A DNA stretch of 7,845 bases from Actinomycetota bacterium (GCA_017882935.1 JADGOP010000094.1:1-7845), one strand, 5' to 3'; shown: positions 1 through 6,846, counted from the stretch's first letter. The notes: a model not told the origin generated them from the sequence alone. A program made the numbers and translations.

Positions 1-1949
1 CCACGATGTACGCCAACCGTCCCTGGACCATCCGGCAGTACGCGGGCTTCTCCACCGCCGAGGAGTCGAACGCGTTCTACCGGCGCAACCTCGCCGCCGG
101 GCAGATGGGCCTGTCGGTGGCCTTCGACCTCGCCACGCACCGCGGCTACGACTCCGACCACCCGCGGGTGGTGGGCGACGTCGGCAAGGCCGGCGTGGCC
201 ATCGACTCGGTCGAGGACATGAAGATCCTCTTCGACGAGATCCCGCTCGAGAAGATGTCGGTGTCGATGACCATGAACGGCGCCGTGCTGCCGGTGCTGG
301 CCTGCTACATCGTGGCGGGCGAGGAGCAGGGCGTGAAGCCCGAGCAGCTCAGCGGGACCATCCAGAACGACATCCTCAAGGAGTTCATGGTCCGCAACAC
401 CTACATCTACCCGCCCGAGCCGAGCATGCGGATCGTGGCCGACATCATCGGCTACACGGCGCACAACATGCCGCGGTTCAACTCCATCTCCATCTCCGGC
501 TACCACATGCAGGAAGCCGGGGCCACGGCCGACCTCGAGCTGGCGTTCACCATCGCCGACGGCATGGAGTACGTGCGGGCGGCGCTCGCGCAGGGCCTCG
601 ACGTCGACGCCTTCGCGCCCCGCCTCAGCTTCTTCTTCGCCATCGGCATGAACTTCTTCATGGAGATCGCCAAGCTGCGGGCTGCCCGGCTGCTCTGGGC
701 CCGCGTGATGCAGCAGTTCGACCCCGAGGACGACCGCTCGCTGGCCCTCCGCACCCACTGCCAGACGTCCGGCGTCTCGCTCACCGAGCAGGATCCCTAC
801 AACAACGTGGTGCGCACCGCTGTCGAGGCGATGGCCGCGGTGCTCGGCGGCACCCAGAGCCTCCACACCAACTCCTTCGACGAGGCGCTCGGCCTGCCCA
901 CCGACTTCTCGGCCCGCATCGCCCGCAACACCCAGCTGATCCTCGCCGAGGAGACCGGCATCCCCCACGTCATCGACCCACTCGGCGGCAGCTACTACGT
1001 CGAGTCGCTCACTCAGGCGCTCGCCGACAAGGCCTGGGAGATCATCAGCGAGGTCGAGGAGCTCGGTGGCATGACCAAGGCAGTGGCGTCGGGCATGCCG
1101 AAGCTCCGCATCGAGGAGGCCGCGGCCCGCCGCCAGGCCCGCGTCGACCGCGGCGACGAGGCGGTCGTCGGCGTGAACAAGTACCGCGTCGAGCACCCCG
1201 ACATGGTCGACGTGCTCGACATCGACAACACCAAGGTGCGCGAGGCGCAGATCGCCCGCCTCCACCAGGTCCGCGCCGAGCGCGACGACACCGCCTGCAA
1301 GGCCACGCTCGAGGCCCTCACCGAGGGTGCCCGCGGGTCGGCCAACCTGCTGGCGCTCTGCGTCGACGCCGCCCGCGCCCGGGCCACCGTGGGCGAGATC
1401 TCCGACGCGATGGAGGCGGTGTTCGGTCGCCACCGTGCCGAGATCCGTAGCATCTCCGGCGTGTACGGCTCCGCCTACGAGGGCGACGAGGGCTACGAGG
1501 CCATCCAGCACGACGTGGAGGCCTTCGCGGCCGCCGAAGGTCGCCGCCCCCGCATGCTCGTGGTGAAGATGGGGCAGGACGGCCACGACCGCGGCGCCAA
1601 GGTCATCGCCACTGCATTCGCCGACATCGGCTTCGACGTCGACGTGGGCCCGCTGTTCCAGACCCCGGCCGAGGTGGCCCGCGACGCGGTCGAGAACGAC
1701 GTGCACGTCGTGGGCGTGTCCAGCCAGGCCGCGGGCCACAAGACCCTGGTCCCCCAACTCATCGACGAGCTCCGCAAGGCCGGCGCCGGCAACGTGCTGG
1801 TGGTCTGCGGCGGCGTCATCCCCCCGCAGGACTACCCGTTCCTCGAGGAGGCGGGCGTCGCCGCGGTCTTCGGTCCGGGCACGAACATCCCGGAGGCGGC
1901 CGCCAAGGTGCTCGCCCTCCTCGGCTCGCGCCATCAGCCGATCGACTGA
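1..1949 (+). CDS. mutB: Methylmalonyl-CoA mutase large subunit, 5'-truncated by window edge
   Basis: Adenosylcobalamin-dependent mutase that interconverts (R)-methylmalonyl-CoA and succinyl-CoA in the cytoplasm (propionyl-CoA pathway). The reading frame is already open at the window edge. The in-frame ATG at base 6 is internal: it matches Met78 of the Propionibacterium shermanii alpha subunit (recalled family sequence), so about 77 residues are missing. Numbering from that ATG, residues 1 to ~470 are the substrate-binding TIM barrel and ~513-647 the C-terminal B12 domain. Visible key residues are Tyr12 and Arg130 (Tyr89 and Arg207 of the reference, which favour methylmalonyl- over isobutyryl-CoA), Tyr166-His167 (Tyr243/His244), Lys521, and the DGHDRG cobalamin-ligand motif at 525-530 with His527 replacing the lower axial base. 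GG at 602-603 is kept. The usual S-x-L triplet reads SSQ at 572-574. No small subunit gene follows; one could lie upstream. The MeaB gene downstream supports the call. Symbol is mutB by large-subunit convention; scpA/mcm are alternatives. Confidence 0.97.
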   Translation, partial: TMYANRPWTIRQYAGFSTAEESNAFYRRNLAAGQMGLSVAFDLATHRGYDSDHPRVVGDVGKAGVAIDSVEDMKILFDEIPLEKMSVSMTMNGAVLPVLACYIVAGEEQGVKPEQLSGTIQNDILKEFMVRNTYIYPPEPSMRIVADIIGYTAHNMPRFNSISISGYHMQEAGATADLELAFTIADGMEYVRAALAQGLDVDAFAPRLSFFFAIGMNFFMEIAKLRAARLLWARVMQQFDPEDDRSLALRTHCQTSGVSLTEQDPYNNVVRTAVEAMAAVLGGTQSLHTNSFDEALGLPTDFSARIARNTQLILAEETGIPHVIDPLGGSYYVESLTQALADKAWEIISEVEELGGMTKAVASGMPKLRIEEAAARRQARVDRGDEAVVGVNKYRVEHPDMVDVLDIDNTKVREAQIARLHQVRAERDDTACKATLEALTEGARGSANLLALCVDAARARATVGEISDAMEAVFGRHRAEIRSISGVYGSAYEGDEGYEAIQHDVEAFAAAEGRRPRMLVVKMGQDGHDRGAKVIATAFADIGFDVDVGPLFQTPAEVARDAVENDVHVVGVSSQAAGHKTLVPQLIDELRKAGAGNVLVVCGGVIPPQDYPFLEEAGVAAVFGPGTNIPEAAAKVLALLGSRHQPID

Positions 1950-1962
1950 GCCGGCGCAGCAG

Positions 1963-3465
1963 CTGGGGGCGACGCCCGGGCCCACAGGCCCCGACGCCAC
2001 CCGGGCGCTCGGGCGCTCGCGTGCGCGCACGGCGCTCCTCCTGACCCCACTCGCCGTCCTGCTCGGCATCGTGCTGTGGTCCGCGGCGGCACGACCCCAG
2101 TACCTCGGTGACTCACATGGGCTCGTCATCCAGAGCGCCAACGTCGTGCCCTGCCTCAAGCGCCAGTTCACCGGATGTGACCGCCGACCCGACGGCCACT
2201 TCGGGGGCCGGATCGACGGTGCCTATCGACTGGGCAACATCAGCCCGTTCCCCCTGATGCAGTACCTGATCGCGGTACCGATGCGCGCCGTCGGGTTCGG
2301 CGTGGACTCGACCCTGCACACCTTGATCCTCATCGACTTCGCAGCACTGCTGCTGAGCCTCGTGCTCGCCTGGCGCATCGCCCGGCGTCTCGGGCTCGAC
2401 GTGTGGGCGCCGGTGCTGGTCCTCGCTCTCGTGATCAGCCCGCTCCTGTGGTACTCGACCGTCGCGTACGGCGAAGTCCTCGCCGGCGCGCTGCTTCTCC
2501 TGCCCGTGTACGCGGTGCTCGCCAAATGGCCACGATGGGCACTCGTCGCCGCCGTCACGGCCGCATGCCTCTCGAAGGAGACCAGCCCGCCGTTCGTGCT
2601 GGGGCTTGTCGTGCTTGCCGTGCTGTCGCTGCCCATGCTCGGCGACGACCAGGAGTCTGGGCACGTTGGGACGCTGCGACCGGTGGCCATTCCCGTCGTC
2701 ATCGGGCTCGTTGTCGGAACGTCGCTCAACGCCGCCTTCAACGTCTTCCGATACAGATCGCTCTCGAACTACACCTACACGAGCCTTGCCCCGAAGATCA
2801 CGCTCGGCCGGACCATCAGCAACCTGAGGTCGCTGGCCATCCACCCGGACTTCGGCCTGCTGTGGTTCTGGCCGGCGGCCATCGTCGTCATGCTGGTCGG
2901 GCTCGTGGCTGCGGCGAGACACCCCTGGCCCCGGGGCTGGCGAGCCCTGGTGCCTCTCGGCGTACCCGCGCTCCTCGTTGCGAACCAGATCGGGTTGGCG
3001 GTCTGGAACACGCCGTTCGGCGGGATCGCCTGGGGCCCGAGGCTCAGCCTCCCCCTGGTGGTGCCGCTCGTGGTCCTCGCAGCTGTGGTCGTCGGTGCCC
3101 GGGGAGAAGCCGTGGTCAGCCGACTGGTGCGCAGCGCGTGGGTCTGGCCGGTCGGCCTTCTGATCGTGGCAGGGGGGCTTCCGCAGATCGGGTGGCTGCG
3201 GGCGGCGCCGATCCTGCACCGGTACTTCCTGCACCGCACCTACTGCCGACCACCGACTCCACCGGGGTACGCGTCCCGCGCCCAGTTCTGCCACGAGTGG
3301 GTCACCGGCGGGCGGATCCCGATCCTGCTCGACGGGCTGCACACGGTGGCCACCCCACTGGGCGCGGTGGCCGCGGTCGCAGTGTGCGGCACGGTCATCG
3401 GCCTCCTGTCGCTGGCCCGTTCCGAAGCGGGTCGAGGGACTCGAGAACAGGCCCGCCTGCGTTGA
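1963..3465 (+). CDS. Multi-pass membrane protein, GT-C glycosyltransferase-like (paralog 1; non-canonical or lost start)
   Basis: Polytopic membrane protein of about 500 residues from CTG 1963, or 464 from the first canonical start, GTG 2071. No characterised family recognised. Numbered from 1963: first helix ~24-40, then a loop with GDSHG (49-53) and a Cys pair (64, 72) beside CDRRPDG; a PFPLMQY segment (95-101); LLWYSTV (161-167) entering a helix; SKETSPPF (204-211); GLLWFWP (298-304); AWGPR followed by a proline-containing helix (356-368); a second Cys pair (428, 443); and a last helix before an Arg-rich tail. Alternating helices, an acidic residue in the first loop and the G-P-R...P element resemble GT-C (PMT/ArnT-like) polyprenyl-sugar-dependent glycosyltransferases; the function is inferred. 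The start is unclear: the helix encoded upstream of 2071 matches the paralog (LLGIV-W-AAARP), yet no ATG, GTG or TTG lies in frame there. CTG 1963 gives a matching length, lies 13 nt after the mutase stop, but has no clear Shine-Dalgarno. By eye it has more A/T third positions than mutase and meaB. Degeneration cannot be excluded, but there are no internal stops. Confidence 0.78.
   Translation: MGATPGPTGPDATRALGRSRARTALLLTPLAVLLGIVLWSAAARPQYLGDSHGLVIQSANVVPCLKRQFTGCDRRPDGHFGGRIDGAYRLGNISPFPLMQYLIAVPMRAVGFGVDSTLHTLILIDFAALLLSLVLAWRIARRLGLDVWAPVLVLALVISPLLWYSTVAYGEVLAGALLLLPVYAVLAKWPRWALVAAVTAACLSKETSPPFVLGLVVLAVLSLPMLGDDQESGHVGTLRPVAIPVVIGLVVGTSLNAAFNVFRYRSLSNYTYTSLAPKITLGRTISNLRSLAIHPDFGLLWFWPAAIVVMLVGLVAAARHPWPRGWRALVPLGVPALLVANQIGLAVWNTPFGGIAWGPRLSLPLVVPLVVLAAVVVGARGEAVVSRLVRSAWVWPVGLLIVAGGLPQIGWLRAAPILHRYFLHRTYCRPPTPPGYASRAQFCHEWVTGGRIPILLDGLHTVATPLGAVAAVAVCGTVIGLLSLARSEAGRGTREQARLR
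2003..2018 (+). repeat. Tandem 8-bp repeat GGGCGCTC x2
   Basis: Two perfect adjacent copies (2003-2010 and 2011-2018) in the region encoding the basic tail before helix 1 of paralog 1. The unit is not a multiple of three, so gain or loss would shift the frame of the start region. Confidence 0.7.
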
Positions 3466-3481
3466 GGTCGGGCCGCGAAGC

Positions 3482-3526
3482 GAGCCGGTGGACGGCCCTA
3501 CACTCGCCGCCATGGCTCCCAGCGGC
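3482..3526 (+). repeat. Direct repeat, copy A: promoter plus start region of the second membrane gene
   Basis: This segment matches 4979-5024 across about 45 bp, with a 27-bp identical core (3482-3508 and 4979-5005), one 1-bp indel just before the start codon and two substitutions after it. It covers the TACACT box, the ATG and the first five codons. Weaker similarity extends leftwards towards 3461. The two copies bracket the second membrane gene, as expected for a tandem-duplication footprint. Confidence 0.9.
3499..3511 (+). promoter_or_regulatory. Putative -10 box for a leaderless transcript of the second membrane gene
   Basis: TACACT at 3499-3504 fits the actinobacterial TAnnnT -10 pattern and lies 7 nt before ATG 3512. 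That spacing puts the transcription start at or next to the A of the start codon. No purine-rich Shine-Dalgarno occurs at 5-12 nt upstream, which agrees with leaderless initiation. No convincing -35 is visible. The same box and spacing recur before meaB. Confidence 0.6.
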
Positions 3527-5029
3527 TCGGGCAGGCGTCCCGAGCCGTTGACCTCGACCCGGAGCGGGCGGTGGTGGTGGCTGCTGCCGCCGGCGCTGCT
3601 CCTCGGGATCGTGGGCTGGCGCGCCGCGGCCCGCCCGCTGCTGGTCGGTGACTCGCACGGCGTGGTCATCGGCGCGCAGCACGTCGTCGACTGCCTCCGG
3701 CATGGCCAGTACACCTGGTGCGACCGCAGGCCCGACGGCCTGATCGGGGGGCGTGGCGCCACCGGCTTCCGCCGGGGCGCCGTCGGCCAGTTCCCCCTGC
3801 TGCAGTACGTGCTCGCGGTCCCGCTGCGGGCGCTCGGCATGGGCGCGCTGCCGACGTTGCGGGCCCTGATCCTGCTCGACTTCGCGGCACTCCTGGCCGC
3901 GGTGGCGCTCGTGTGGCGGCTGGCCCGGCGGCTGGGTCCGGGGCTGGCGGCGTGGGGCCCGGTCCTCGCCCTCAGCCTGATCGTCAGCCCGCTGCTCTGG
4001 TACAGCACCGTCCCGTTCGCCGAAGTGCTCGCCGTCGCGCTGCTGCTCGCGTTCGTGACCGCGGTCCTCGAGGGCTGGCCGCCGGTGGCGCTCGCCGTGC
4101 TCGTGCTCTTCGCGTGCGTCGCCAAGGAGACCAACCCGCCGTTCGTCTTGGCGCTGGGTGCGCTCGCCTTCCTCGCCAGGCCGGCGCCCGAGCGCACCCG
4201 GGCGAAGCTGCCGCGCGTCGCCGGCCCGGTGCTGCTCGGGGCGCTGGCCGGCTCGCTCGCGAACGTGGGCTTCAACGTGTTCCGCTTCGACTCGCTGCGC
4301 AACACGACCTACCTCCAGGCGCCCTACGGTCCGCCCGGCCTCTCGATCGAGTCCCGCATGTTCGGCGCACTGCTCGTGTCGCCGAATGGCGGGCTGCTCT
4401 GGTTCTGGCCGGCCGCGGTGGCCGTGCTGGCCATCGCCGCGTGCGCCTGGCCGCGACCGCGCCGCGCCGGGGGCTGGCGCAGCGTGGCGCCGTGGGCCGT
4501 CCTCGGTGTGCTCGCGGCAGAGCTGGCCGGACTGGCCCTGTGGTACTCGCCGTTCGGCTGGATCGGCTGGGGACCACGCCTCGCGCTGCCGCTGATCCCA
4601 CCGCTGCTCGTGCTCGCGGTGGCCTTCGCCGGCACGGGTGGAGCGCAGCTGCTCGGACGCCTGCTCCGCGGTCGCGGCATCTGGCTCGCCGGGGCCGTCA
4701 TCGCCGTGGCCGGGGTGACCCAGCTGGCGTTCCTGGACCCGCAGCCCGTGCTGCGGCGCTTCTTCCGACCCGCGGCCCCGTGTGTGCGCCGGCCGATCGA
4801 GGTCGATCCACCCGGGTACTACCGCTGCCTCCAGCACCTGGCCTGGCGACGTCGGCCGGTGCTGCTCGACGGGCTCCGGCAGGTGGCCACGCCGCTCGGT
4901 CTCGTCGCCGCGCTCGCGGTGGTGGGGACGGTGGCGGGACTGCTCGCGGTCGCACGTTGCGAGGCGGGGCCGCGGGAGGAGCCGGTGGACGGCCCTACAC
5001 TCGCCCGCCATGGCGTCCAGCGGCCCTGA
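3512..5029 (+). CDS. Multi-pass membrane protein, GT-C glycosyltransferase-like (paralog 2)
   Basis: 505-residue polytopic membrane protein, clearly paralogous to the preceding gene over its whole length (by eye about half the positions or more identical). ATG 3512 is preferred over the in-frame GTG 3488 because the latter lies upstream of the TACACT box and would add only eight residues. Order of elements: short basic N-tail; helix 1 (~21-40); GDSHG (46-50); Cys61 and Cys70 next to CDRRPDG; GQFPLLQY (92-99); LLWYSTVPF (161-169) at a helix start; AKETNPPF (204-211); GLLWFWP (294-300); the WGPRLALPLIPP stretch (353-364); Cys424 and Cys439 (CX14C, as in paralog 1); and a final helix (~457-481). 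Family resemblance is to GT-C-fold membrane glycosyltransferases, which put a catalytic Asp/Glu in the first external loop; Asp47 is the obvious candidate (inference). The 3' end overlaps meaB by 20 bp, and its last ~18 residues are encoded by the meaB promoter repeat, so the tail is probably not functionally constrained as protein. It could instead be an uncharacterised transporter-like protein. Confidence 0.88.
   Translation: MAPSGSGRRPEPLTSTRSGRWWWLLPPALLLGIVGWRAAARPLLVGDSHGVVIGAQHVVDCLRHGQYTWCDRRPDGLIGGRGATGFRRGAVGQFPLLQYVLAVPLRALGMGALPTLRALILLDFAALLAAVALVWRLARRLGPGLAAWGPVLALSLIVSPLLWYSTVPFAEVLAVALLLAFVTAVLEGWPPVALAVLVLFACVAKETNPPFVLALGALAFLARPAPERTRAKLPRVAGPVLLGALAGSLANVGFNVFRFDSLRNTTYLQAPYGPPGLSIESRMFGALLVSPNGGLLWFWPAAVAVLAIAACAWPRPRRAGGWRSVAPWAVLGVLAAELAGLALWYSPFGWIGWGPRLALPLIPPLLVLAVAFAGTGGAQLLGRLLRGRGIWLAGAVIAVAGVTQLAFLDPQPVLRRFFRPAAPCVRRPIEVDPPGYYRCLQHLAWRRRPVLLDGLRQVATPLGLVAALAVVGTVAGLLAVARCEAGPREEPVDGPTLARHGVQRP
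4979..5024 (+). repeat. Direct repeat, copy B: promoter plus start region of meaB
   Basis: Counterpart of 3482-3526. It lies inside the 3' coding end of the second membrane gene and reaches into the first five meaB codons (MASSG, against MAPSG in copy A). One extra C before the ATG makes the box-to-start distance 8 nt rather than 7. Confidence 0.9.
4996..5009 (+). promoter_or_regulatory. Putative -10 box for a leaderless meaB transcript
   Basis: TACACT at 4996-5001 followed by 8 nt and ATG 5010, matching the TAnnnT pattern and leaderless spacing. The purine run GGGAGGAG at 4974-4981 is about 28 nt from the ATG, too far to be its ribosome binding site. The element lies within the coding end of the upstream gene, so meaB may have its own transcript in addition to readthrough. 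Confidence 0.6.
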
Positions 5030-6005
5030 CCCCGATCCCGCCGTCGCCGACCTGATCGCCGGCATCGAGCAGGGCGACCGGCGGGCACTCGCCCGGGCCA
5101 TCACGCTCGTCGAGTCGAGCCGCCCGGATCACCGGGAGCAGGCCGACGAGCTGATCGCCGCGGTCCTGCCCGCCACGGGTGGCAGCGTCCGCCTGGGCAT
5201 CAGCGGCCCGCCCGGCGTGGGCAAGTCGACCTTCATCGAGTCGTTCGGGCTCCACCTCACCGCGGCCGGCTACCGGGTGGCGGTGCTGGCGGTCGACCCG
5301 TCGAGCAAGCGGTCGGGTGGCTCGATCCTCGGCGACAAGACGCGCATGGAGGAGCTGGCCCGCGACCCGCACGCGTTCATCCGCCCGACGCCGAGCGGCG
5401 GCACGCTGGGTGGCGTCGCCCGACGCACTCGGGAGGCCCTGCTGCTGTGCGAGGCGGCCGGCTTCGACGTGGTGCTCGTCGAGACGGTCGGCGTCGGGCA
5501 GTCGGAGCTCGCGGTGGCCGACATGGTCGACCTCTTCGTGCTGCTGGTGTCCCCGGGCGGCGGCGACGAGCTCCAGGGCATCAAGCGCGGGATCATGGAG
5601 CTGGCCGACCTGGTGGTGGTCACCAAGGCCGACGGCGACCTGATCGCGTCCGCACGCAACGCCTGCGCCGACCACCGGCGGGCGCTCCAGCTGCTGCGGC
5701 GCCCCCACCGGTCGATCGAGCCGCACGCGCTGCTGGTGTCGTCCACCGAGGGCTCGGGCATCGACGAGGTCTGGGAGCAGCTGGCGGCCGACCACGCCGC
5801 GCTGGCGGAGGCGGGCGACCTCGACCGCCTCCGCGCCCGTCAGCGGCGCGCCTGGCTCTGGAGCGAGGTCACCGACGCGCTGATGGAGCGCATCCGGACC
5901 GATCCCCGTGTCGCCGACCTGGTCCCGGGCATCGAGGCCGAGGTCGACGCCGGCACCGTCGCCCCGGTGGCCGCGGCGCGCCGGCTCCTCGCCGCGCTCG
6001 ACTGA
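5010..6005 (+). CDS. meaB: MeaB/MMAA-type G3E GTPase, methylmalonyl-CoA mutase chaperone
   Basis: 331-residue cytoplasmic P-loop GTPase of the MeaB/ArgK/MMAA family. In characterised members GTP hydrolysis gates adenosylcobalamin transfer to methylmalonyl-CoA mutase and protects the enzyme from inactivation. Seen here: helical N-terminal region (~10-55); Walker A GPPGVGKST (66-74); the family's AVDPSS (94-99) and SGGSILGDKTRM (102-113) switch region; ETVGVGQSE (158-166), the Walker B/G3 stretch of the G3E group; the nucleotide-specificity motif as TKAD (205-208), a Thr variant of NKxD; and a C-terminal helical dimerisation region ending in a basic/Leu-rich helix. Length is normal for the family. 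ATG 5010 is chosen because the TACACT box lies 8 nt upstream and longer in-frame starts would run deep into the upstream gene. The start overlaps that gene by 20 bp. The mutase lies about 3 kb upstream on the same strand. Confidence 0.97.
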   Translation: MASSGPDPDPAVADLIAGIEQGDRRALARAITLVESSRPDHREQADELIAAVLPATGGSVRLGISGPPGVGKSTFIESFGLHLTAAGYRVAVLAVDPSSKRSGGSILGDKTRMEELARDPHAFIRPTPSGGTLGGVARRTREALLLCEAAGFDVVLVETVGVGQSELAVADMVDLFVLLVSPGGGDELQGIKRGIMELADLVVVTKADGDLIASARNACADHRRALQLLRRPHRSIEPHALLVSSTEGSGIDEVWEQLAADHAALAEAGDLDRLRARQRRAWLWSEVTDALMERIRTDPRVADLVPGIEAEVDAGTVAPVAAARRLLAALD

Positions 6006-6025
6006 CCCGGGCAGCGGCTCGGGTC
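6004..6025. terminator. Hairpin between convergent genes, possible bidirectional terminator
   Basis: A 9-bp stem (6004-6012 with 6017-6025, one G-U pair at 6010/6019) closes a 4-nt loop (6013-6016). It begins in the meaB stop codon and ends 3 nt before the RDD stop codon, so it serves both converging transcripts. Neither side has a T-run, so it would be a U-less hairpin of the kind proposed for high-GC actinobacteria. Confidence 0.5.
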
Positions 6026-6028
6026 GCT

Positions 6029-6808
6029 TCAGGCGCGCGACTGCTTCGCGTACACGATCCACTCCAGGAACCGTTCGGGCCCCTCGGTGTCGGGCGGCCC
6101 CACGACGCGGGGGCGCAGGCGGTTCGCGAAGTCGAGGGCCAGCTGCTGGCGGATGTCGGGGCGCAAGGTGTCGCGCCGCTCGAGGAAGGTGCGCACCGCG
6201 TTCACGTCGTCGCCGGTGACCCGCGACAGGTCCCAGGTGGCGACCTCGGGCGGGACCGCCACCGGCACGGCTGCTGCGGCCGCGGCCCATGCGGCCGGTG
6301 AGGCGTTGCCCCCGACGTCGGGAACGTCCTGCCTGCCACGGCCACGCGGGACCCGTACCACGATGGTGTCGGCCGCCAGGTCGCCGAGGCGTTGGTTCTT
6401 GCTGGTGGCGAGCACCGACGTGATGCCGACCAGGTAGACCGTGGGGAGCGCGTCGATGAGGCGCAGCAGGTTGCGCACCAGCGACCGCCAGAACGTCATC
6501 GGCCGGGCATCGGCGCTGAGGACGCGCAGCCCGATCAGGCGCTTGCCCGGGGTCCGACCGTCGTCGAAGGCCTCGAAGAGCGTGAAGTAGCCGAACAGCA
6601 TCAGGAAGACCGCCACCACGAAGATCGCCAGCACCAGGCCGCTGGGCGCGCCGGCGATCCCGAGGCCCAGGAACAGCACCAGGTCGAACACGAACTGGAT
6701 GGCGATGTCGATGGCGTACGCGACCCCGCGCGACCCCACATCGGCGAGCACCACCGTGAGGCCGACACCCTCGGGCGTGGCGATCGTGAGCTGGTCCTGC
6801 AACTCCAT
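6029..6808 (-). CDS. RDD-family membrane protein
   Basis: 259-residue integral membrane protein with an N-terminal RDD domain. RDD proteins are small polytopic membrane proteins, mostly of unproven function, though some are linked to ion or solute transport. Visible: short N-tail; SRGVAYAID (26-34), the Arg...Asp element in helix 1; a second hydrophobic segment (~55-78); the FDDGRTPGKRLIGLRV signature (81-96) with DD and GKR; a third hydrophobic segment (~113-133); and NQRLGDLAADTIVVR (138-152) closing the domain. An Ala/Pro linker leads to a cytoplasmic-looking tail (~190-255) with many Arg residues, including VRTFLERRDTL, also seen in actinobacterial RDD proteins paired with SpoIIM. ATG at 6808-6806 is chosen because a TACCGT box lies 8 nt upstream; the longer in-frame start at 6961 would overlap the divergent SpoIIM gene. 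Converges on meaB with a 23-bp gap. Same divergent arrangement as Rv3695 / Rv3694c. Confidence 0.93.
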   Translation of the reverse strand: MELQDQLTIATPEGVGLTVVLADVGSRGVAYAIDIAIQFVFDLVLFLGLGIAGAPSGLVLAIFVVAVFLMLFGYFTLFEAFDDGRTPGKRLIGLRVLSADARPMTFWRSLVRNLLRLIDALPTVYLVGITSVLATSKNQRLGDLAADTIVVRVPRGRGRQDVPDVGGNASPAAWAAAAAAVPVAVPPEVATWDLSRVTGDDVNAVRTFLERRDTLRPDIRQQLALDFANRLRPRVVGPPDTEGPERFLEWIVYAKQSRA

Positions 6809-6833
6809 CGCGAGCGACGGTAGCGTCGGGCGT
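6809..6833. promoter_or_regulatory. Overlapping divergent -10 boxes between RDD and SpoIIM genes
   Basis: On the minus strand TACCGT (6822 to 6817) lies 8 nt before the RDD ATG, predicting a leaderless transcript. On the plus strand TAGCGT (6821-6826) would start transcription near 6833, leaving a leader of about 22 nt that contains the SpoIIM ribosome binding site. The two boxes share the TA at 6821-6822 within an imperfect palindrome (6817-6826). Confidence 0.5.
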
Positions 6834-6840
6834 CGCCGTC

Positions 6841-6846
6841 GAGGAG
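6841..6846 (+). promoter_or_regulatory. Shine-Dalgarno GAGGAG that points to a CTG start
   Basis: GAGGAG followed by 8 nt lands exactly on CTG 6855. It decides the SpoIIM start, because no ATG, GTG or TTG exists in that frame between 6786 and 6960. Confidence 0.6.

Noticed and set aside
1950..2070. Decayed third copy of the TACACT promoter repeat before paralog 1
   Set aside because: Only scattered GC-rich matches are visible; there is no TAnnnT box at leaderless distance and no ATG, so similarity is not above chance for this composition.
3488..3511. Upstream GTG start for the second membrane gene
   Set aside because: It lies 5' of the TACACT box, so a leaderless transcript would not contain it, and the added residues are the translated promoter repeat.
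2113..4305. 730-codon open frame on the minus strand opposite the two membrane genes
   Set aside because: Antisense to genes with clear paralogy and membrane architecture. Its translation is low-complexity Arg/Pro/Ala/Ser/His, typical of the complement of GC-rich coding DNA.
4782..5009. Longer N-terminus for MeaB from an ATG at 4782
   Set aside because: It would overlap paralog 2 by about 250 bp; the extra residues do not resemble the family, which matches from just after ATG 5010.
3395..5104. 569-codon minus-strand open frame rich in Glu, Arg and Gln
   Set aside because: Shadow of paralog 2; no start signal, no domain, biased composition.
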